Positions 32,879 to 41,730 of a DNA stretch of 64,000 nucleotides are shown here, piece by piece. The notes below the pieces were generated by a model. That model was given only the letters and a program-made list of their open reading frames with translations, searched no databases and had not been told where the DNA came from. Source of the stretch: Mucilaginibacter sp. OK268 (GTDB taxonomy: Bacteria > Bacteroidota > Bacteroidia > Sphingobacteriales > Sphingobacteriaceae); contig NZ_FNJV01000012.1 in NCBI RefSeq assembly GCF_900103125.1, forward strand, positions 124,001 to 188,000, written 5' to 3'. The stretch's first letter is position 1; each line of letters begins with the position of its first letter. Made by a program: the position numbers and the translations under genes.

Positions 32879-34633
32879 CTACTTTTTGAAAGCCGCGATG
32901 CCGCTATCCAAAAATTTGATGTAACTGGCTATATCATAATCGGCCGGAGAAGTTGGAATATCCTTGCCGGTGGTATCCTTTAAAAAGTTGCCTTCACTAT
33001 CCAGCATTACGTATAGAGGTTGTGAATTGGAGTTAAAACGACTGGCCTCCAGATCACTCCACTTGCCTCCCAGGGTAGTTATTTTTTTACCGCTGTAGGT
33101 TGATACAAACTGCTCTTTCGGATCCAAACTTGCCTTATCGTCAACAACCAACTGAAGCAGCACAAAATCATCACGCAATCGTTTGAATACCTCCGGGTCC
33201 GACCAAACGTTGGCTTCCATTTTACGGCAGTTTACACAGTTAAACCCGGTAAAGTCAATCAGGATAGGTTTGTGTGTAGCCTTTGAAACCTGTAAAGCCT
33301 GGTCATAATCATACCACGAATCAAGTCCACGGGTTTTTATGCGGGTATAGTTGCCGGCATATTTCTTTTCGCCAATACTCGCCGGTACAACGGCCGCGGG
33401 GGCTGACGATGGAGCGACTGCACCGCCCGGTATGCTTGATAAGTTAAAATCCTGTGTTGCCTCCGGCGGTAAAAATGCACTGATTGATTTTAAAGGAGCG
33501 CCCCATAAACCGGGGATCATATAAATCACAAACGCAAATACGATAATGGCTAAAAAAGTACGTGGGATAGAAAGATGAGATACATCGCTATCATGTGAAA
33601 ACTTGATCTTACCGATAAGGTAAAGCCCCATCAATAAACCAATAGCTATCCAAAGCGATAGGAATATTTCTCTGTCGAACCAGTTCCAGTGATAAGCCAG
33701 GTCGACATTTGATAAAAACTTAAGTGCAAAAGCCAATTCCAGGAAACCCAAAACAACCTTTACACTATTTAACCAACCACCAGATTTTGGAAGACTTTTT
33801 AATGCAGAAGGGAATAGTGCGAATATGGTAAACGGTAGGGCCAATGCTAATGAGAAACCAAACATGCCTATAGCAGGGCCTAATCTGTCGCCTTTTGAAG
33901 CCGCGTCAACCAGGAGAGTACCAATAATTGGTCCGGTGCATGAAAAAGACACCACTACCAGGGTTGATGCCATAAAAAATATGCCAGCAAGGCCTCCTTT
34001 ATCTGCATTTTCGTCAAGTTTGTTAGCCAATGAGCTTGGTAGCGTAATTTCAAAGGCGCCCAGGAACGAGATACCAAAAACAATGAGCAACAGAAAGAAA
34101 AATATATTGAATATACCGTTTGTAGCCAATTGATTAAGGGCATCTGAGCCAAAAATAATGGAGATCAGCAGGCCCAGGGTTACATAGATAATGATAATAG
34201 ACACCCCATAAATAAGCGATTGACCTATAGCCTTACGACGGCTGCCACTCTTTTTGGTAAAAAAGCTTACTGTTAGTGGCAATAATGGATATATACAAGG
34301 CAATATCACGGCAGTAAACCCGCCCAACAGTCCAAATATAAATATCTGCCAAAGCGTTTTGGGTTTTTCGGCTGGAGGGGCTTTTTGTTGTTGAGCCTTT
34401 TGCTTTGCCGCTGCCTGAGCTTTCGCTACAGAATCAGCTGCCTTTTTCCTGATCGCTATGCTATCAGCAGCAGTTGGGATATCAGTAAACTGGACACCTG
34501 CGGTTGACGCGGTATCCGCTTTGTTTTTTTGTATGGCCAATGCCGGTGTGACACCAACGGAGCAAAAAACAGCTAACACCATTAAGGTAGCCAATACAAC
34601 GCGTAAATAAACGCCCTTTTTTAATAGTTTCAT
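32879..34633 (-). CDS. dsbD: DsbD-like protein-disulfide reductase, membrane and thioredoxin domains
   Basis: 584 residues. N-terminal anchor or signal (about 10-33), an Ala/Lys/Gln-rich linker (AKAQAAAKQKAQQQKAPPA), then eight membrane helices (about 95-390) with ILPCIYPLLPLTVSFFTKKS and SFSCTGPIIGTLLVDAAS carrying the two transmembrane Cys. A periplasmic thioredoxin domain follows (about 440-580) with FTGFNCVNCRKMEANVW. It passes electrons from cytosolic thioredoxin to periplasmic proteins. The separate N-terminal alpha domain is encoded just upstream. Confidence 0.93.
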   Translation of the reverse strand: MKLLKKGVYLRVVLATLMVLAVFCSVGVTPALAIQKNKADTASTAGVQFTDIPTAADSIAIRKKAADSVAKAQAAAKQKAQQQKAPPAEKPKTLWQIFIFGLLGGFTAVILPCIYPLLPLTVSFFTKKSGSRRKAIGQSLIYGVSIIIIYVTLGLLISIIFGSDALNQLATNGIFNIFFFLLLIVFGISFLGAFEITLPSSLANKLDENADKGGLAGIFFMASTLVVVSFSCTGPIIGTLLVDAASKGDRLGPAIGMFGFSLALALPFTIFALFPSALKSLPKSGGWLNSVKVVLGFLELAFALKFLSNVDLAYHWNWFDREIFLSLWIAIGLLMGLYLIGKIKFSHDSDVSHLSIPRTFLAIIVFAFVIYMIPGLWGAPLKSISAFLPPEATQDFNLSSIPGGAVAPSSAPAAVVPASIGEKKYAGNYTRIKTRGLDSWYDYDQALQVSKATHKPILIDFTGFNCVNCRKMEANVWSDPEVFKRLRDDFVLLQLVVDDKASLDPKEQFVSTYSGKKITTLGGKWSDLEASRFNSNSQPLYVMLDSEGNFLKDTTGKDIPTSPADYDIASYIKFLDSGIAAFKK

Positions 34634-34655
34634 TGTTACGTTCCCTAAGGTAAAA

Positions 34656-35108
34656 TTATTTGCCTAAAGGAATAGTGAAATCAACATCTTCTGGGGGGAG
34701 ACATTTTTTGTCGTTACAGGTCATGTACGTGAGCTTGCCGGTTACGCTGGTTGCCGAAGCCGATTTAAGGCTTATCTTTTGCTGAAAAACTACTTCTTTT
34801 TCAAAGTAGCTTACATTCATACTAAAAGCTTTCTCATATTTGGTTACCGGGGTTGGCTCAGTAGGTTTGCCAACCGGAGCGTATAATTTTGAAGGAGTAA
34901 ATTCAAATGAAGTTTTTATTGGGCCGCCATCCTTAACGTTAAGCGAATAAATATGCCAGCTGGGTTGAATGGTAGCCTTCAAAAACACGATGGCTTCTTT
35001 ATCATTCAATTTTTTTGCCGCGTATGACCATCTTACCGGCGTTTCTATTTGGGCATAAGCCCCTGCGCATATCACTAATGCAACAATTATCAACAGTACT
35101 TTCTTCAT
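34656..35108 (-). CDS. DsbD alpha-domain-like secreted protein
   Basis: 150 residues with a signal peptide (cut near GAYAQ, residue 20). Ig-like fold with WHIYSLNVKDGGP, FEFTPSKLYAPVG and a Cys pair in TYMTCNDKKCLPPEDVDF, characteristic of the DsbD N-terminal domain that accepts electrons from the membrane part. It lies 22 bases ahead of the membrane-thioredoxin gene, so in this organism DsbD is made as two polypeptides from one operon. Confidence 0.88.
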   Translation of the reverse strand: MKKVLLIIVALVICAGAYAQIETPVRWSYAAKKLNDKEAIVFLKATIQPSWHIYSLNVKDGGPIKTSFEFTPSKLYAPVGKPTEPTPVTKYEKAFSMNVSYFEKEVVFQQKISLKSASATSVTGKLTYMTCNDKKCLPPEDVDFTIPLGK

Positions 35109-35112
35109 TTAA

Positions 35113-35883
35113 TTATTTATTTAAAAATTCAATTTGCTTTAAACTAAACTCTTGCTGCCCGTTATCATTTTCAACAACCAGCATTCCATTCTCTTTTACG
35201 TTTTTTATAACGCCATCAAAAACCTGGTCATTTGACTTGAAACGCCTTACCTGGTTTAACCAATATAGTCGGGCTAAATAGGTATTCCTTACAAACAAAA
35301 ATTTACCCGCCCTTAAATTAAGGTAATATGCTTCAATATGACCGCAAATTTCTGACAATATTGTTTTTAAATCATAATCCCTGTGTAAGATTTGTTTAAG
35401 GGATATAGCATTGCCTGCCCCGGGTTCAAAATTCTCCTGGTTAATATTAAGACCTATACCAATAATGGCATCTTTGATATAAATACCCTGTATATGCGTT
35501 TCTATCAGGATCCCGCCCAATTTCCGGTCGTCGTAATAAATATCATTGGGCCATTTTATTTTAAGTTTTTCGCCCAGATATGGGTACAAAGCATCATAAA
35601 CACCCAGGCTTATTACCCGGTTCAAATCAAATTGATCGCTTACAGCCAAGAACAACGGTGTCAGTAAAATACTGAAAGTAAGGTTTTTTCCGGGCTCACT
35701 ATGCCATTTATTTTGCTGCTGGCCCCTGCCTGCATATTGGCTTTCTGCCATAATGACCGTACCTTCGGGCAATGGCTTGGAATTTGACAGTAATGTTTTG
35801 AGGAATGTGTTGGTTGAGTCAACTTGTTGAATTGTTACTAAATTTTGACCAACAAATAATCCCGAAAATATGTTATTTTGCAA
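35113..35883 (-). CDS. birA: biotin--[acetyl-CoA-carboxylase] ligase
   Basis: 256 residues, catalytic domain only (no N-terminal HTH, so no repressor function). VDSTNTFLKTLL, the biotin-AMP loop GRGQQQNKWHSEPGKNL, IKWPNDIYYDDRKLGGILIE and GIGLNINQ are clear, followed by a short C-terminal SH3-like domain. It biotinylates carboxylase subunits. Only four bases separate it from the alpha-domain gene, suggesting a birA-dsbD operon; divergent from rsfS. Confidence 0.94.
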   Translation of the reverse strand: MQNNIFSGLFVGQNLVTIQQVDSTNTFLKTLLSNSKPLPEGTVIMAESQYAGRGQQQNKWHSEPGKNLTFSILLTPLFLAVSDQFDLNRVISLGVYDALYPYLGEKLKIKWPNDIYYDDRKLGGILIETHIQGIYIKDAIIGIGLNINQENFEPGAGNAISLKQILHRDYDLKTILSEICGHIEAYYLNLRAGKFLFVRNTYLARLYWLNQVRRFKSNDQVFDGVIKNVKENGMLVVENDNGQQEFSLKQIEFLNK

Positions 35884-35930
35884 AGTATAATAATTTTTAA
35901 CCCAAGAACGTTCAAAACTAATTCTTTTTG

Positions 35931-36305
35931 ATGGTAAAAAACAAAGTGTTAAATCAATCGGCCTATATTTCTGAACTGGCCATACATGGCATACAGGAAA
36001 AAAAGGGGAATGATATTATAAGGTTAGACCTCCGGAATATATTGGGTTCGGTATCAGATTATTTTGTAATCTGCCATGCCGATTCATCAACACAGGTAAA
36101 AGCTATTGCCAATAGTATTGAAGAAGAAATTTTTAAAGCTACGCAACAGGAACCCTGGCGCAAGGAGGGACTTGAATATGCAGAGTGGATACTACTTGAT
36201 TACGTGGACGTTGTGGTTCACATTTTCAGAACTGACAAACGTGAGTTTTACGGCGTAGAAGATCTGTGGGGTGATGCCGAGATTAAATATTACAAAAGTG
36301 CTTAA
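35931..36305 (+). CDS. rsfS: ribosome silencing factor RsfS
   Basis: 124 residues from the ATG at 35931 (one codon after a TTG). IRLDLRNILGSVSDYFVICH, STQVKAIANSIEEEI, EGLEYAEWILLDYVDVVVHIF and REFYGVEDLWGDA are diagnostic. Binds L14 and blocks subunit joining in starvation. It heads a same-strand run rsfS-ftsH-LUD protein that is common in Bacteroidota. Confidence 0.95.
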   Translation: MVKNKVLNQSAYISELAIHGIQEKKGNDIIRLDLRNILGSVSDYFVICHADSSTQVKAIANSIEEEIFKATQQEPWRKEGLEYAEWILLDYVDVVVHIFRTDKREFYGVEDLWGDAEIKYYKSA

Positions 36306-36376
36306 ACTTTCGTCACAATTACCCTCCAGGTGGAGTCATGGTACTAAACCTTTGTAAATTTTTAAATTATAGATTG

Positions 36377-36384
36377 TAAGTTTG
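36377..36384 (+). promoter_or_regulatory. -7 element for ftsH
   Basis: TAAGTTTG, 16 bases upstream of the ftsH ATG, in the 95-base gap after rsfS. Confidence 0.4.
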
Positions 36385-36400
36385 AGCTCGTAACAAAGAA

Positions 36401-38503
36401 ATGAAAGATATTAAAGATAATAAATCAGAAAGTCCGAAACCTATCAGGAAAATACTTAATAAAAAAACACCGCCTAAACCACCCAAGTTTAATATCATGT
36501 GGCTTTACGGCATTGTTATTTTAGCATTTTTACTGGTGCCTACCCTCTTAAGTGGCGGCTCGGGTACACCTACCACCTTTAAGGATGTGGAAGGGATGCT
36601 TAAACAAAATGATGTTGAAAAACTGGTAGCCTACAAAAGCGGCGACCTGGTGGTGGCCGAAGTTTACATCAAAAAAGAGAGTTTAAACAAACCCCAATAT
36701 GCCAAAGCCGGCAAAGACCAGCGTTTGTTTAATACCGCAAACAACGGCCCTCAATACACTTTTACCGATGCATCATATGAGAGCCTGAAGCAATCTGTAG
36801 CGAATGCAGAAAAAGATATGCCGGAGGATCAAAAAGTAAACATTCAGTACGAGCAGGGGCATGAAAGCTTTTTATCAAACTGGTTGGTACAGGGTGTTAT
36901 CATGGTTATCCTGTTTGCTGGTGTATGGATATTTATTATGCGACGCATGTCAGGCGGTTCAGGTGGCGGCCCGGGTGGCCAGATATTTAATATCGGTAAA
37001 TCAAAAGCTACCCTTTTTGATAAAGAGGCCCAGGTATCCGTAACATTTAACGATGTTGCAGGTTTGGAAGAAGCCAAACAAGAGGTGATGGAAATTGTAG
37101 ATTTCCTTAAGAACCCTAAAAAATATACTAACCTGGGTGGTAAAATACCTAAAGGCGCCCTGCTTGTGGGTTCGCCAGGTACAGGTAAAACATTATTGGC
37201 CAAAGCCGTAGCCGGTGAGGCTCAGGTACCATTCTTCTCGCTGTCAGGATCCGACTTCGTGGAGATGTTTGTAGGTGTAGGCGCATCACGTGTACGTGAT
37301 TTGTTCCGCCAGGCAAAAGACAAGGCTCCATGTATCATATTTATTGACGAGATTGATGCCATTGGTCGTGCCCGTGGTAAAAACAATATTGTAGGTGGTA
37401 ATGATGAGCGCGAAAACACCTTGAACCAATTATTGGTGGAGATGGATGGTTTCGGTACCGATTCAGGTATTATTATCCTGGCGGCAACAAACCGTCCTGA
37501 CGTACTGGATTCGGCTTTATTACGCCCTGGCCGCTTTGACAGACAGGTATCTATTGATAAACCAGATTTAATTGGTCGTGAGCAGATCTTCAAAGTGCAC
37601 TTGAAACCTATCAAGCTGTCAGACGGTGTTGACGCGAAAAAACTATCAGCACAAACCCCTGGTTTTGCTGGTGCAGAAATAGCTAACGTTTGTAACGAAG
37701 CTGCTTTGATAGCCGCCCGTAAAAACAAAGAATCGGTTGATATGACCGATTTCCAGGATGCGATTGACCGTGTTATTGGTGGTCTGGAAAAGAAAAACAA
37801 GATCATATCTCCCGAAGAAAAACGCATCGTTGCTTACCACGAAGCTGGTCATGCTATTGCAGGCTGGTTCCTGGAACATGCCGATCCTTTGGTTAAGGTA
37901 TCAATCGTTCCGCGTGGTGTGGCAGCCCTGGGTTATGCTCAATATCTGCCAAAAGAGCAGTTTTTGTATACCACCGAACAATTGCTTGATGAAATGAGTG
38001 TTTCGATGGGCGGTCGTGTTGCTGAAGACATTGTTTTTGGCCGGATATCAACCGGCGCCCTGAGTGATTTGGAACGCATCACCAAACTAGCTTATGCCAT
38101 GACCAAGATCTACGGTATGAACGGAAACGTTGGTAATGTATCATTCTACGATCCGCAGGGTGAATATCAGTTTAACAAACCTTATTCTGATACTACTGCC
38201 GAAATGATCGACAATGAAGTACGTAAACTGGTTGATGATGTTTATCAGAAAACCAAAGTATTACTGAACGAAAAACGTGAAGGGCTTGAAAAAATAGCTC
38301 AGAAATTATTAGAGAAAGAAGTACTGTTTCAATCAGATCTGGAAGAGATATTGGGCAAACGGCCATTTGACGAGCGTACCACTTATGATAAATTTGTGAA
38401 CGGCGAGGCTGCTTTAAACCCCGATGTTGATAATAATGCCATTCCGGATAGTTTAACTAACCCGGAGCTTTCAAGAATTGATGGCGAAGATCCGAAACTT
38501 TAA
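36401..38503 (+). CDS. ftsH: ATP-dependent zinc metalloprotease FtsH
   Basis: 700 residues. Two N-terminal membrane helices (about 28-46 and 162-180) bracket a periplasmic domain. AAA module: Walker A GSPGTGKTLLAKA at about 256-268, pore motif FVEMFVGVGASRVRD, Walker B IIFIDEIDAIG, SRH NRPDVLDSALLRPGRFDRQV. Protease: HEAGH with H480 and E481, and a later Asp in TGALSDLERIT. It degrades misassembled membrane proteins. The C-terminal tail (DVDNNAIPDSLTNPE) is acidic. Confidence 0.97.
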   Translation: MKDIKDNKSESPKPIRKILNKKTPPKPPKFNIMWLYGIVILAFLLVPTLLSGGSGTPTTFKDVEGMLKQNDVEKLVAYKSGDLVVAEVYIKKESLNKPQYAKAGKDQRLFNTANNGPQYTFTDASYESLKQSVANAEKDMPEDQKVNIQYEQGHESFLSNWLVQGVIMVILFAGVWIFIMRRMSGGSGGGPGGQIFNIGKSKATLFDKEAQVSVTFNDVAGLEEAKQEVMEIVDFLKNPKKYTNLGGKIPKGALLVGSPGTGKTLLAKAVAGEAQVPFFSLSGSDFVEMFVGVGASRVRDLFRQAKDKAPCIIFIDEIDAIGRARGKNNIVGGNDERENTLNQLLVEMDGFGTDSGIIILAATNRPDVLDSALLRPGRFDRQVSIDKPDLIGREQIFKVHLKPIKLSDGVDAKKLSAQTPGFAGAEIANVCNEAALIAARKNKESVDMTDFQDAIDRVIGGLEKKNKIISPEEKRIVAYHEAGHAIAGWFLEHADPLVKVSIVPRGVAALGYAQYLPKEQFLYTTEQLLDEMSVSMGGRVAEDIVFGRISTGALSDLERITKLAYAMTKIYGMNGNVGNVSFYDPQGEYQFNKPYSDTTAEMIDNEVRKLVDDVYQKTKVLLNEKREGLEKIAQKLLEKEVLFQSDLEEILGKRPFDERTTYDKFVNGEAALNPDVDNNAIPDSLTNPELSRIDGEDPKL

Positions 38504-38520
38504 TATACATCATTAATATA

Positions 38521-38547
38521 AAGCCATCAGCCCAGCTGATGGCTTTG
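38521..38547 (+). terminator. terminator after ftsH
   Basis: AAAGCCATCAGC and complement with loop CCA, followed by GCTATTTTT. It lies before the LUD gene, so part of transcription probably stops here. Confidence 0.75.
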
Positions 38548-38558
38548 CTATTTTTACT

Positions 38559-39209
38559 ATGAGGGATATTACCACATCAAAAGAAAAGCTGCTTAAAAAG
38601 ATCCGCAAGGCGCTCCTCGAAAAAAGGGATAACCCCTATCCCCAACTGGAAGACTTGCCGCTTTACGCATCTGATGAGGAAATCCCAGAGGTAATATTTG
38701 CCGAACAGTTTACTGCCGTTAACGGGCAGTTTGTTTTTTGTGAGGATGAAGTGCAATTTATTGAAACCCTGCTTACCCTGGCCGAGGAGCGCAACTGGCG
38801 TAAAATATATTGCTGGGAACCCGGATTGCAGGAAATACTCAACCGCTTTGAATACCCTTTTTATGAAACCGACAAGGATTTTGAACAGGCTGATGTTGGT
38901 TTTACCTTTTGCGAGGCCTTGATAGCCCGCAATGGTAGCATACTTCTGTCAAACGGAAACATGGCAGGCAGACGCTTAAGCATATACCCACCTGTGCATA
39001 TTGTGTTAGCCTATACCTCACAAATGGTGCTTGATCTTAAAGATGGCTTTAAGATCATCAAAAAGAAATATGATAACCAGCTGCCCTCCATGATCAGTAA
39101 TGTTACCGGGCCAAGCCGCACCGCCGATATCGAAAAAACCCTTGTGCTGGGCGCCCACGGCCCCAAAGAACTCTTCGTTTTTTTGCTGGATGACAGCAAC
39201 TTATCTTAA
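38559..39209 (+). CDS. LUD-domain (LutC/YkgG-like) protein
   Basis: 216 residues. Starts SKEKLLKKIRKALLEKRDNP and contains FTFCEALIARNGSILLSN, PPVHIVLAYTSQMVLDLKDG, MISNVTGPSRTADIEKTLV and LGAHGPKELFVFLLDD, the LUD core found in lactate-utilisation protein C. LutA and LutB are not adjacent, and this solitary form next to ftsH is common in Bacteroidota; its role is unknown. Confidence 0.88.
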   Translation: MRDITTSKEKLLKKIRKALLEKRDNPYPQLEDLPLYASDEEIPEVIFAEQFTAVNGQFVFCEDEVQFIETLLTLAEERNWRKIYCWEPGLQEILNRFEYPFYETDKDFEQADVGFTFCEALIARNGSILLSNGNMAGRRLSIYPPVHIVLAYTSQMVLDLKDGFKIIKKKYDNQLPSMISNVTGPSRTADIEKTLVLGAHGPKELFVFLLDDSNLS

Positions 39210-39378
39210 AAATAAGTGTTATATCTTTAAGTTCTTACAGGTCGCCGTAAAGTTTATGTTGCTATTAACTTTTTATTTTATCAACTATTAAGCTAAAAAG
39301 ATTTCAGAATCCATCACATGTAATGCATGATGTATTTTTATTGGGAGCTATTAGTTTAATAACAAAACCCAACAAAAA

Positions 39379-40152
39379 ATGGAAAATATTGAACTATCTG
39401 TTGAAAAAACAATGGTGCCTCTTAAGGTATCTGTCGCTAATGAAATGGTAGCCCGTTACCAGGCCACAAGGAAAACATTGATTGATGAAAGCTTTGGTAT
39501 TAATGACACGCGGTCAATTTGGTTTTCTATTGATGGAATAAGGAATTTTATTAATAATTTACCCGTAGATGCCAGCGGAGTAAGGATACACCTTGCGGCA
39601 TATACTCAGGATAACGAGCATTATCCCAACCAAACTACCGTTATTTTTATAGGAACAGCTGAAAAAGACGGAAAGGATACTGATGCTATGGAAACCAATG
39701 TATTATTTGATATTGACCTCGGAGTATTAGGTCCTTTCAACCAGGGCAAACCATGCCCTCCTGTCTGTGGCTTTTTCATGGACTCATTTGTTGAAAAAAC
39801 AATGATTCCTATTGAGTTATCAATGGCTAAAGAAATCATAGCCAACTATAACAGCACCAGGAAAACATTGATTGATGAAACCTTTGGTATTAATGACACC
39901 AGGTCAATTTGGGTTTCGCTTGATGAATTAAAGAGCTTTATTAATAATTTACCGAAAAATGCCAATGGGGTGAGGGTACACCTTACAGTATATAACCAAA
40001 GTGAACAACATTATCCTAATCAAACAACCGTTATCTGGACCGGGACCCTTGAACAAGGTTATCAGACTGTGGATATAATAGATAAAGATGGCGCGTTCCT
40101 CTCAGCCGACAAAACAATGGCTCCTTGGACTATGGGCAAAGTATGCTCTTAA
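39379..40152 (+). CDS. tandem-domain hypothetical protein of the CPPxC family (two copies)
   Basis: 257 residues made of two ~125-residue repeats (about 6-128 and 135-257). Each has the pattern LS(V/M)A-E-(M/I)-(V/I)A-Y, TRKTLIDE, FGINDTRSIW, FINNLP, GVR(I/V)HL, HYPNQTTVI. Repeat 1 ends GPFNQGKPCPPVC; repeat 2 ends in MGKVCS, having lost the CPPxC tail. The DNA of the two repeats is nearly identical over 39468-39522 and 39858-39912, so the duplication is recent. No signal peptide or membrane segment. The same single domain is encoded at 41277. From memory it resembles a widespread uncharacterised Bacteroidota family ending in a CPPxC-like motif. Function unknown. Confidence 0.8.
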   Translation: MENIELSVEKTMVPLKVSVANEMVARYQATRKTLIDESFGINDTRSIWFSIDGIRNFINNLPVDASGVRIHLAAYTQDNEHYPNQTTVIFIGTAEKDGKDTDAMETNVLFDIDLGVLGPFNQGKPCPPVCGFFMDSFVEKTMIPIELSMAKEIIANYNSTRKTLIDETFGINDTRSIWVSLDELKSFINNLPKNANGVRVHLTVYNQSEQHYPNQTTVIWTGTLEQGYQTVDIIDKDGAFLSADKTMAPWTMGKVCS

Positions 40153-40270
40153 TCTCTGATTGGATATATGAACCAGGGCTTACTTAAAGCACCAGTCCAC
40201 TCTCAAGGGATTCATTTAAGAGCAACCGTTTGACGCTTATATTTAGTCGGACAAGTGTTTATTAAATATC

Positions 40271-40298
40271 AATGATAGTATTTATCTTTACTATCATT
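40271..40298. promoter_or_regulatory. inverted repeat upstream of first membrane gene
   Basis: AATGATAGTA-N8-TACTATCATT, perfect arms, ending ten bases before the ATG at 40309. It could be an operator, or a hairpin that lowers translation or ends the preceding transcript. Confidence 0.5.
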
Positions 40299-40308
40299 GA
40301 TAATATTC

Positions 40309-40968
40309 ATGTTTTATTTATATTTCGTTTTTGAATTATTTGCGCTTATAACCTGTGCGCATGCTTATAAAAAACTGGAAAGCAACTTTAAAATATTCCT
40401 CCCCTTTCTGGCATTTGTTGTTATTTATGAGTTTATCAACATGTACTTTATAAAGCTGGTTTTATTACACCATTCAAATGCATGGTGCAACAACCTGGAA
40501 GGCCTTATCGAACTGGTAGTATATGGACAATTTATGGCCTCCTTAGATGAAAGAAAACAGTATAAAACGAGAATGTACATGGCTGTTACTATTGGTATAG
40601 CCATAACCCTTATTGACATTTTTTTTATACATAGTTTCTGGACTTTAGCTACCATGGCTATTGTAGCACAAAACATTATATTGGCTACCATGTCATTTGT
40701 TTATTTATATAACTTACTTAATCATGCAGACGAATACCCCTATTTGCTTAGCTTTCCTCCATTTTTAGTCGCGACCGGGTTGTTCTTGTATTCATTAACC
40801 AGTTATTTTTATTACGCATCCTTTGATAACCTATTGGCTAAAAACAATCACCAGTTTTTCATAATAGCCCATTTAATCTGCGAAATTAGTTGCCTATACA
40901 TATATACATTCCTGAGCATTGCTTTTATATGCTTTGCAAGAGTCAAAAGTTATCCTGACACCCGATAG
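40309..40968 (+). CDS. multi-pass membrane protein, cassette copy 1
   Basis: 219 residues from the ATG at 40309 (a TTG at 40297 would fall within the inverted repeat). Six to seven membrane helices over the whole length. Landmarks shared with the protein at 41731: YKKLESNFKIFLPFL, VIYEF, NAWCNNLEGLIELVVY, SLDERKQY, and PPFLVATGLFLYSL. No catalytic motif is seen; the conserved WCNNLE in a loop or helix end is distinctive. Orientation and pairing with the CPPxC-family gene, repeated downstream, suggest that the two products work together. No named family recognised. Confidence 0.75.
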   Translation: MFYLYFVFELFALITCAHAYKKLESNFKIFLPFLAFVVIYEFINMYFIKLVLLHHSNAWCNNLEGLIELVVYGQFMASLDERKQYKTRMYMAVTIGIAITLIDIFFIHSFWTLATMAIVAQNIILATMSFVYLYNLLNHADEYPYLLSFPPFLVATGLFLYSLTSYFYYASFDNLLAKNNHQFFIIAHLICEISCLYIYTFLSIAFICFARVKSYPDTR

Positions 40969-41276
40969 CAATTTCCCTCAACCTGCAATTAATTTATTTC
41001 CTGTCAACTTGTAGTTTTAATAAAGGATTCTTAAGTCTAACTAAGCTGATTGCCGTTTTAAACTCAATTTGATTTTTGCCTCCTGATAAGGATAGTTTCT
41101 AAAAAAAACCTATTTTTGAGTAACTTGTATTATTTACGGGTTTTGCACTGATCTCATTTACGTTTTTTCACCAACCAACATAAGCTGGTAATTTCCTGCT
41201 GATATATCTACCCCTGACAACATTGGCTGTATTTTATCCTGGAATCAACAGCTTAATTGAATAAAAACCACAAATA
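40969..41276. other. gene-free spacer between the two cassette copies
   Basis: No coding frame. TATTTTTG at 41111-41118 fits the -7 consensus, implying a separate transcript for the second copy with a long leader (about 150 bases). No clear -33 element. Confidence 0.4.
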
Positions 41277-41639
41277 ATGGAACCTATCGATTTATCCATC
41301 GCCAAAAAAATGGTGGACCACTACAACACCACCAGAAAAAAACTGATTGACAAGGAACACAATATCAACGACACCCAGTCTATCTGGATATCGCTTGATA
41401 AATTAAAATCCTTTATCAACAACCTGCCGGAAAATGCCACAGGTGTAAGAATTCATTTTGCCGCTTATGATCATGAAAACGAACACTATCCTAATCAAAC
41501 TACAGCTATATTGATGGGGACAGTTGAAAATGATACGCAACATACCGATGCAATGGAAACCGGCAGCGCATTATTAAGTACTGAAGATCCTATGGGACCT
41601 TTTAACCAAGGCAGAGCATGTCCACCAATATGCAGTTAA
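41277..41639 (+). CDS. single-domain CPPxC family protein
   Basis: 120 residues, one copy of the domain found twice in the gene at 39379: IDLSIAKKMVDHYNTTRKKL, HNINDTQSIWISLDKLKSFI, NNLPENATGVRIHFAAYDH, EHYPNQTTAIL, and the tail GPFNQGRACPPICS. Soluble, no signal peptide. The C-terminal two-Cys tail could bind metal, be modified, or attach to another protein. Followed by the second membrane gene. Confidence 0.78.
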   Translation: MEPIDLSIAKKMVDHYNTTRKKLIDKEHNINDTQSIWISLDKLKSFINNLPENATGVRIHFAAYDHENEHYPNQTTAILMGTVENDTQHTDAMETGSALLSTEDPMGPFNQGRACPPICS

Positions 41640-41730
41640 CCAATCCTTAAACATTTTGTAAAGCAATATTCATCAAAAGGCAAATGCTTCAATTAAAGTA
41701 TTTAATTTAGTATTTGCCTTAATTGATCCT

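Noticed and set aside
37222..37827. 201-codon reverse frame inside ftsH
   Set aside because: Antisense to the highly conserved AAA module; no independent coding features.
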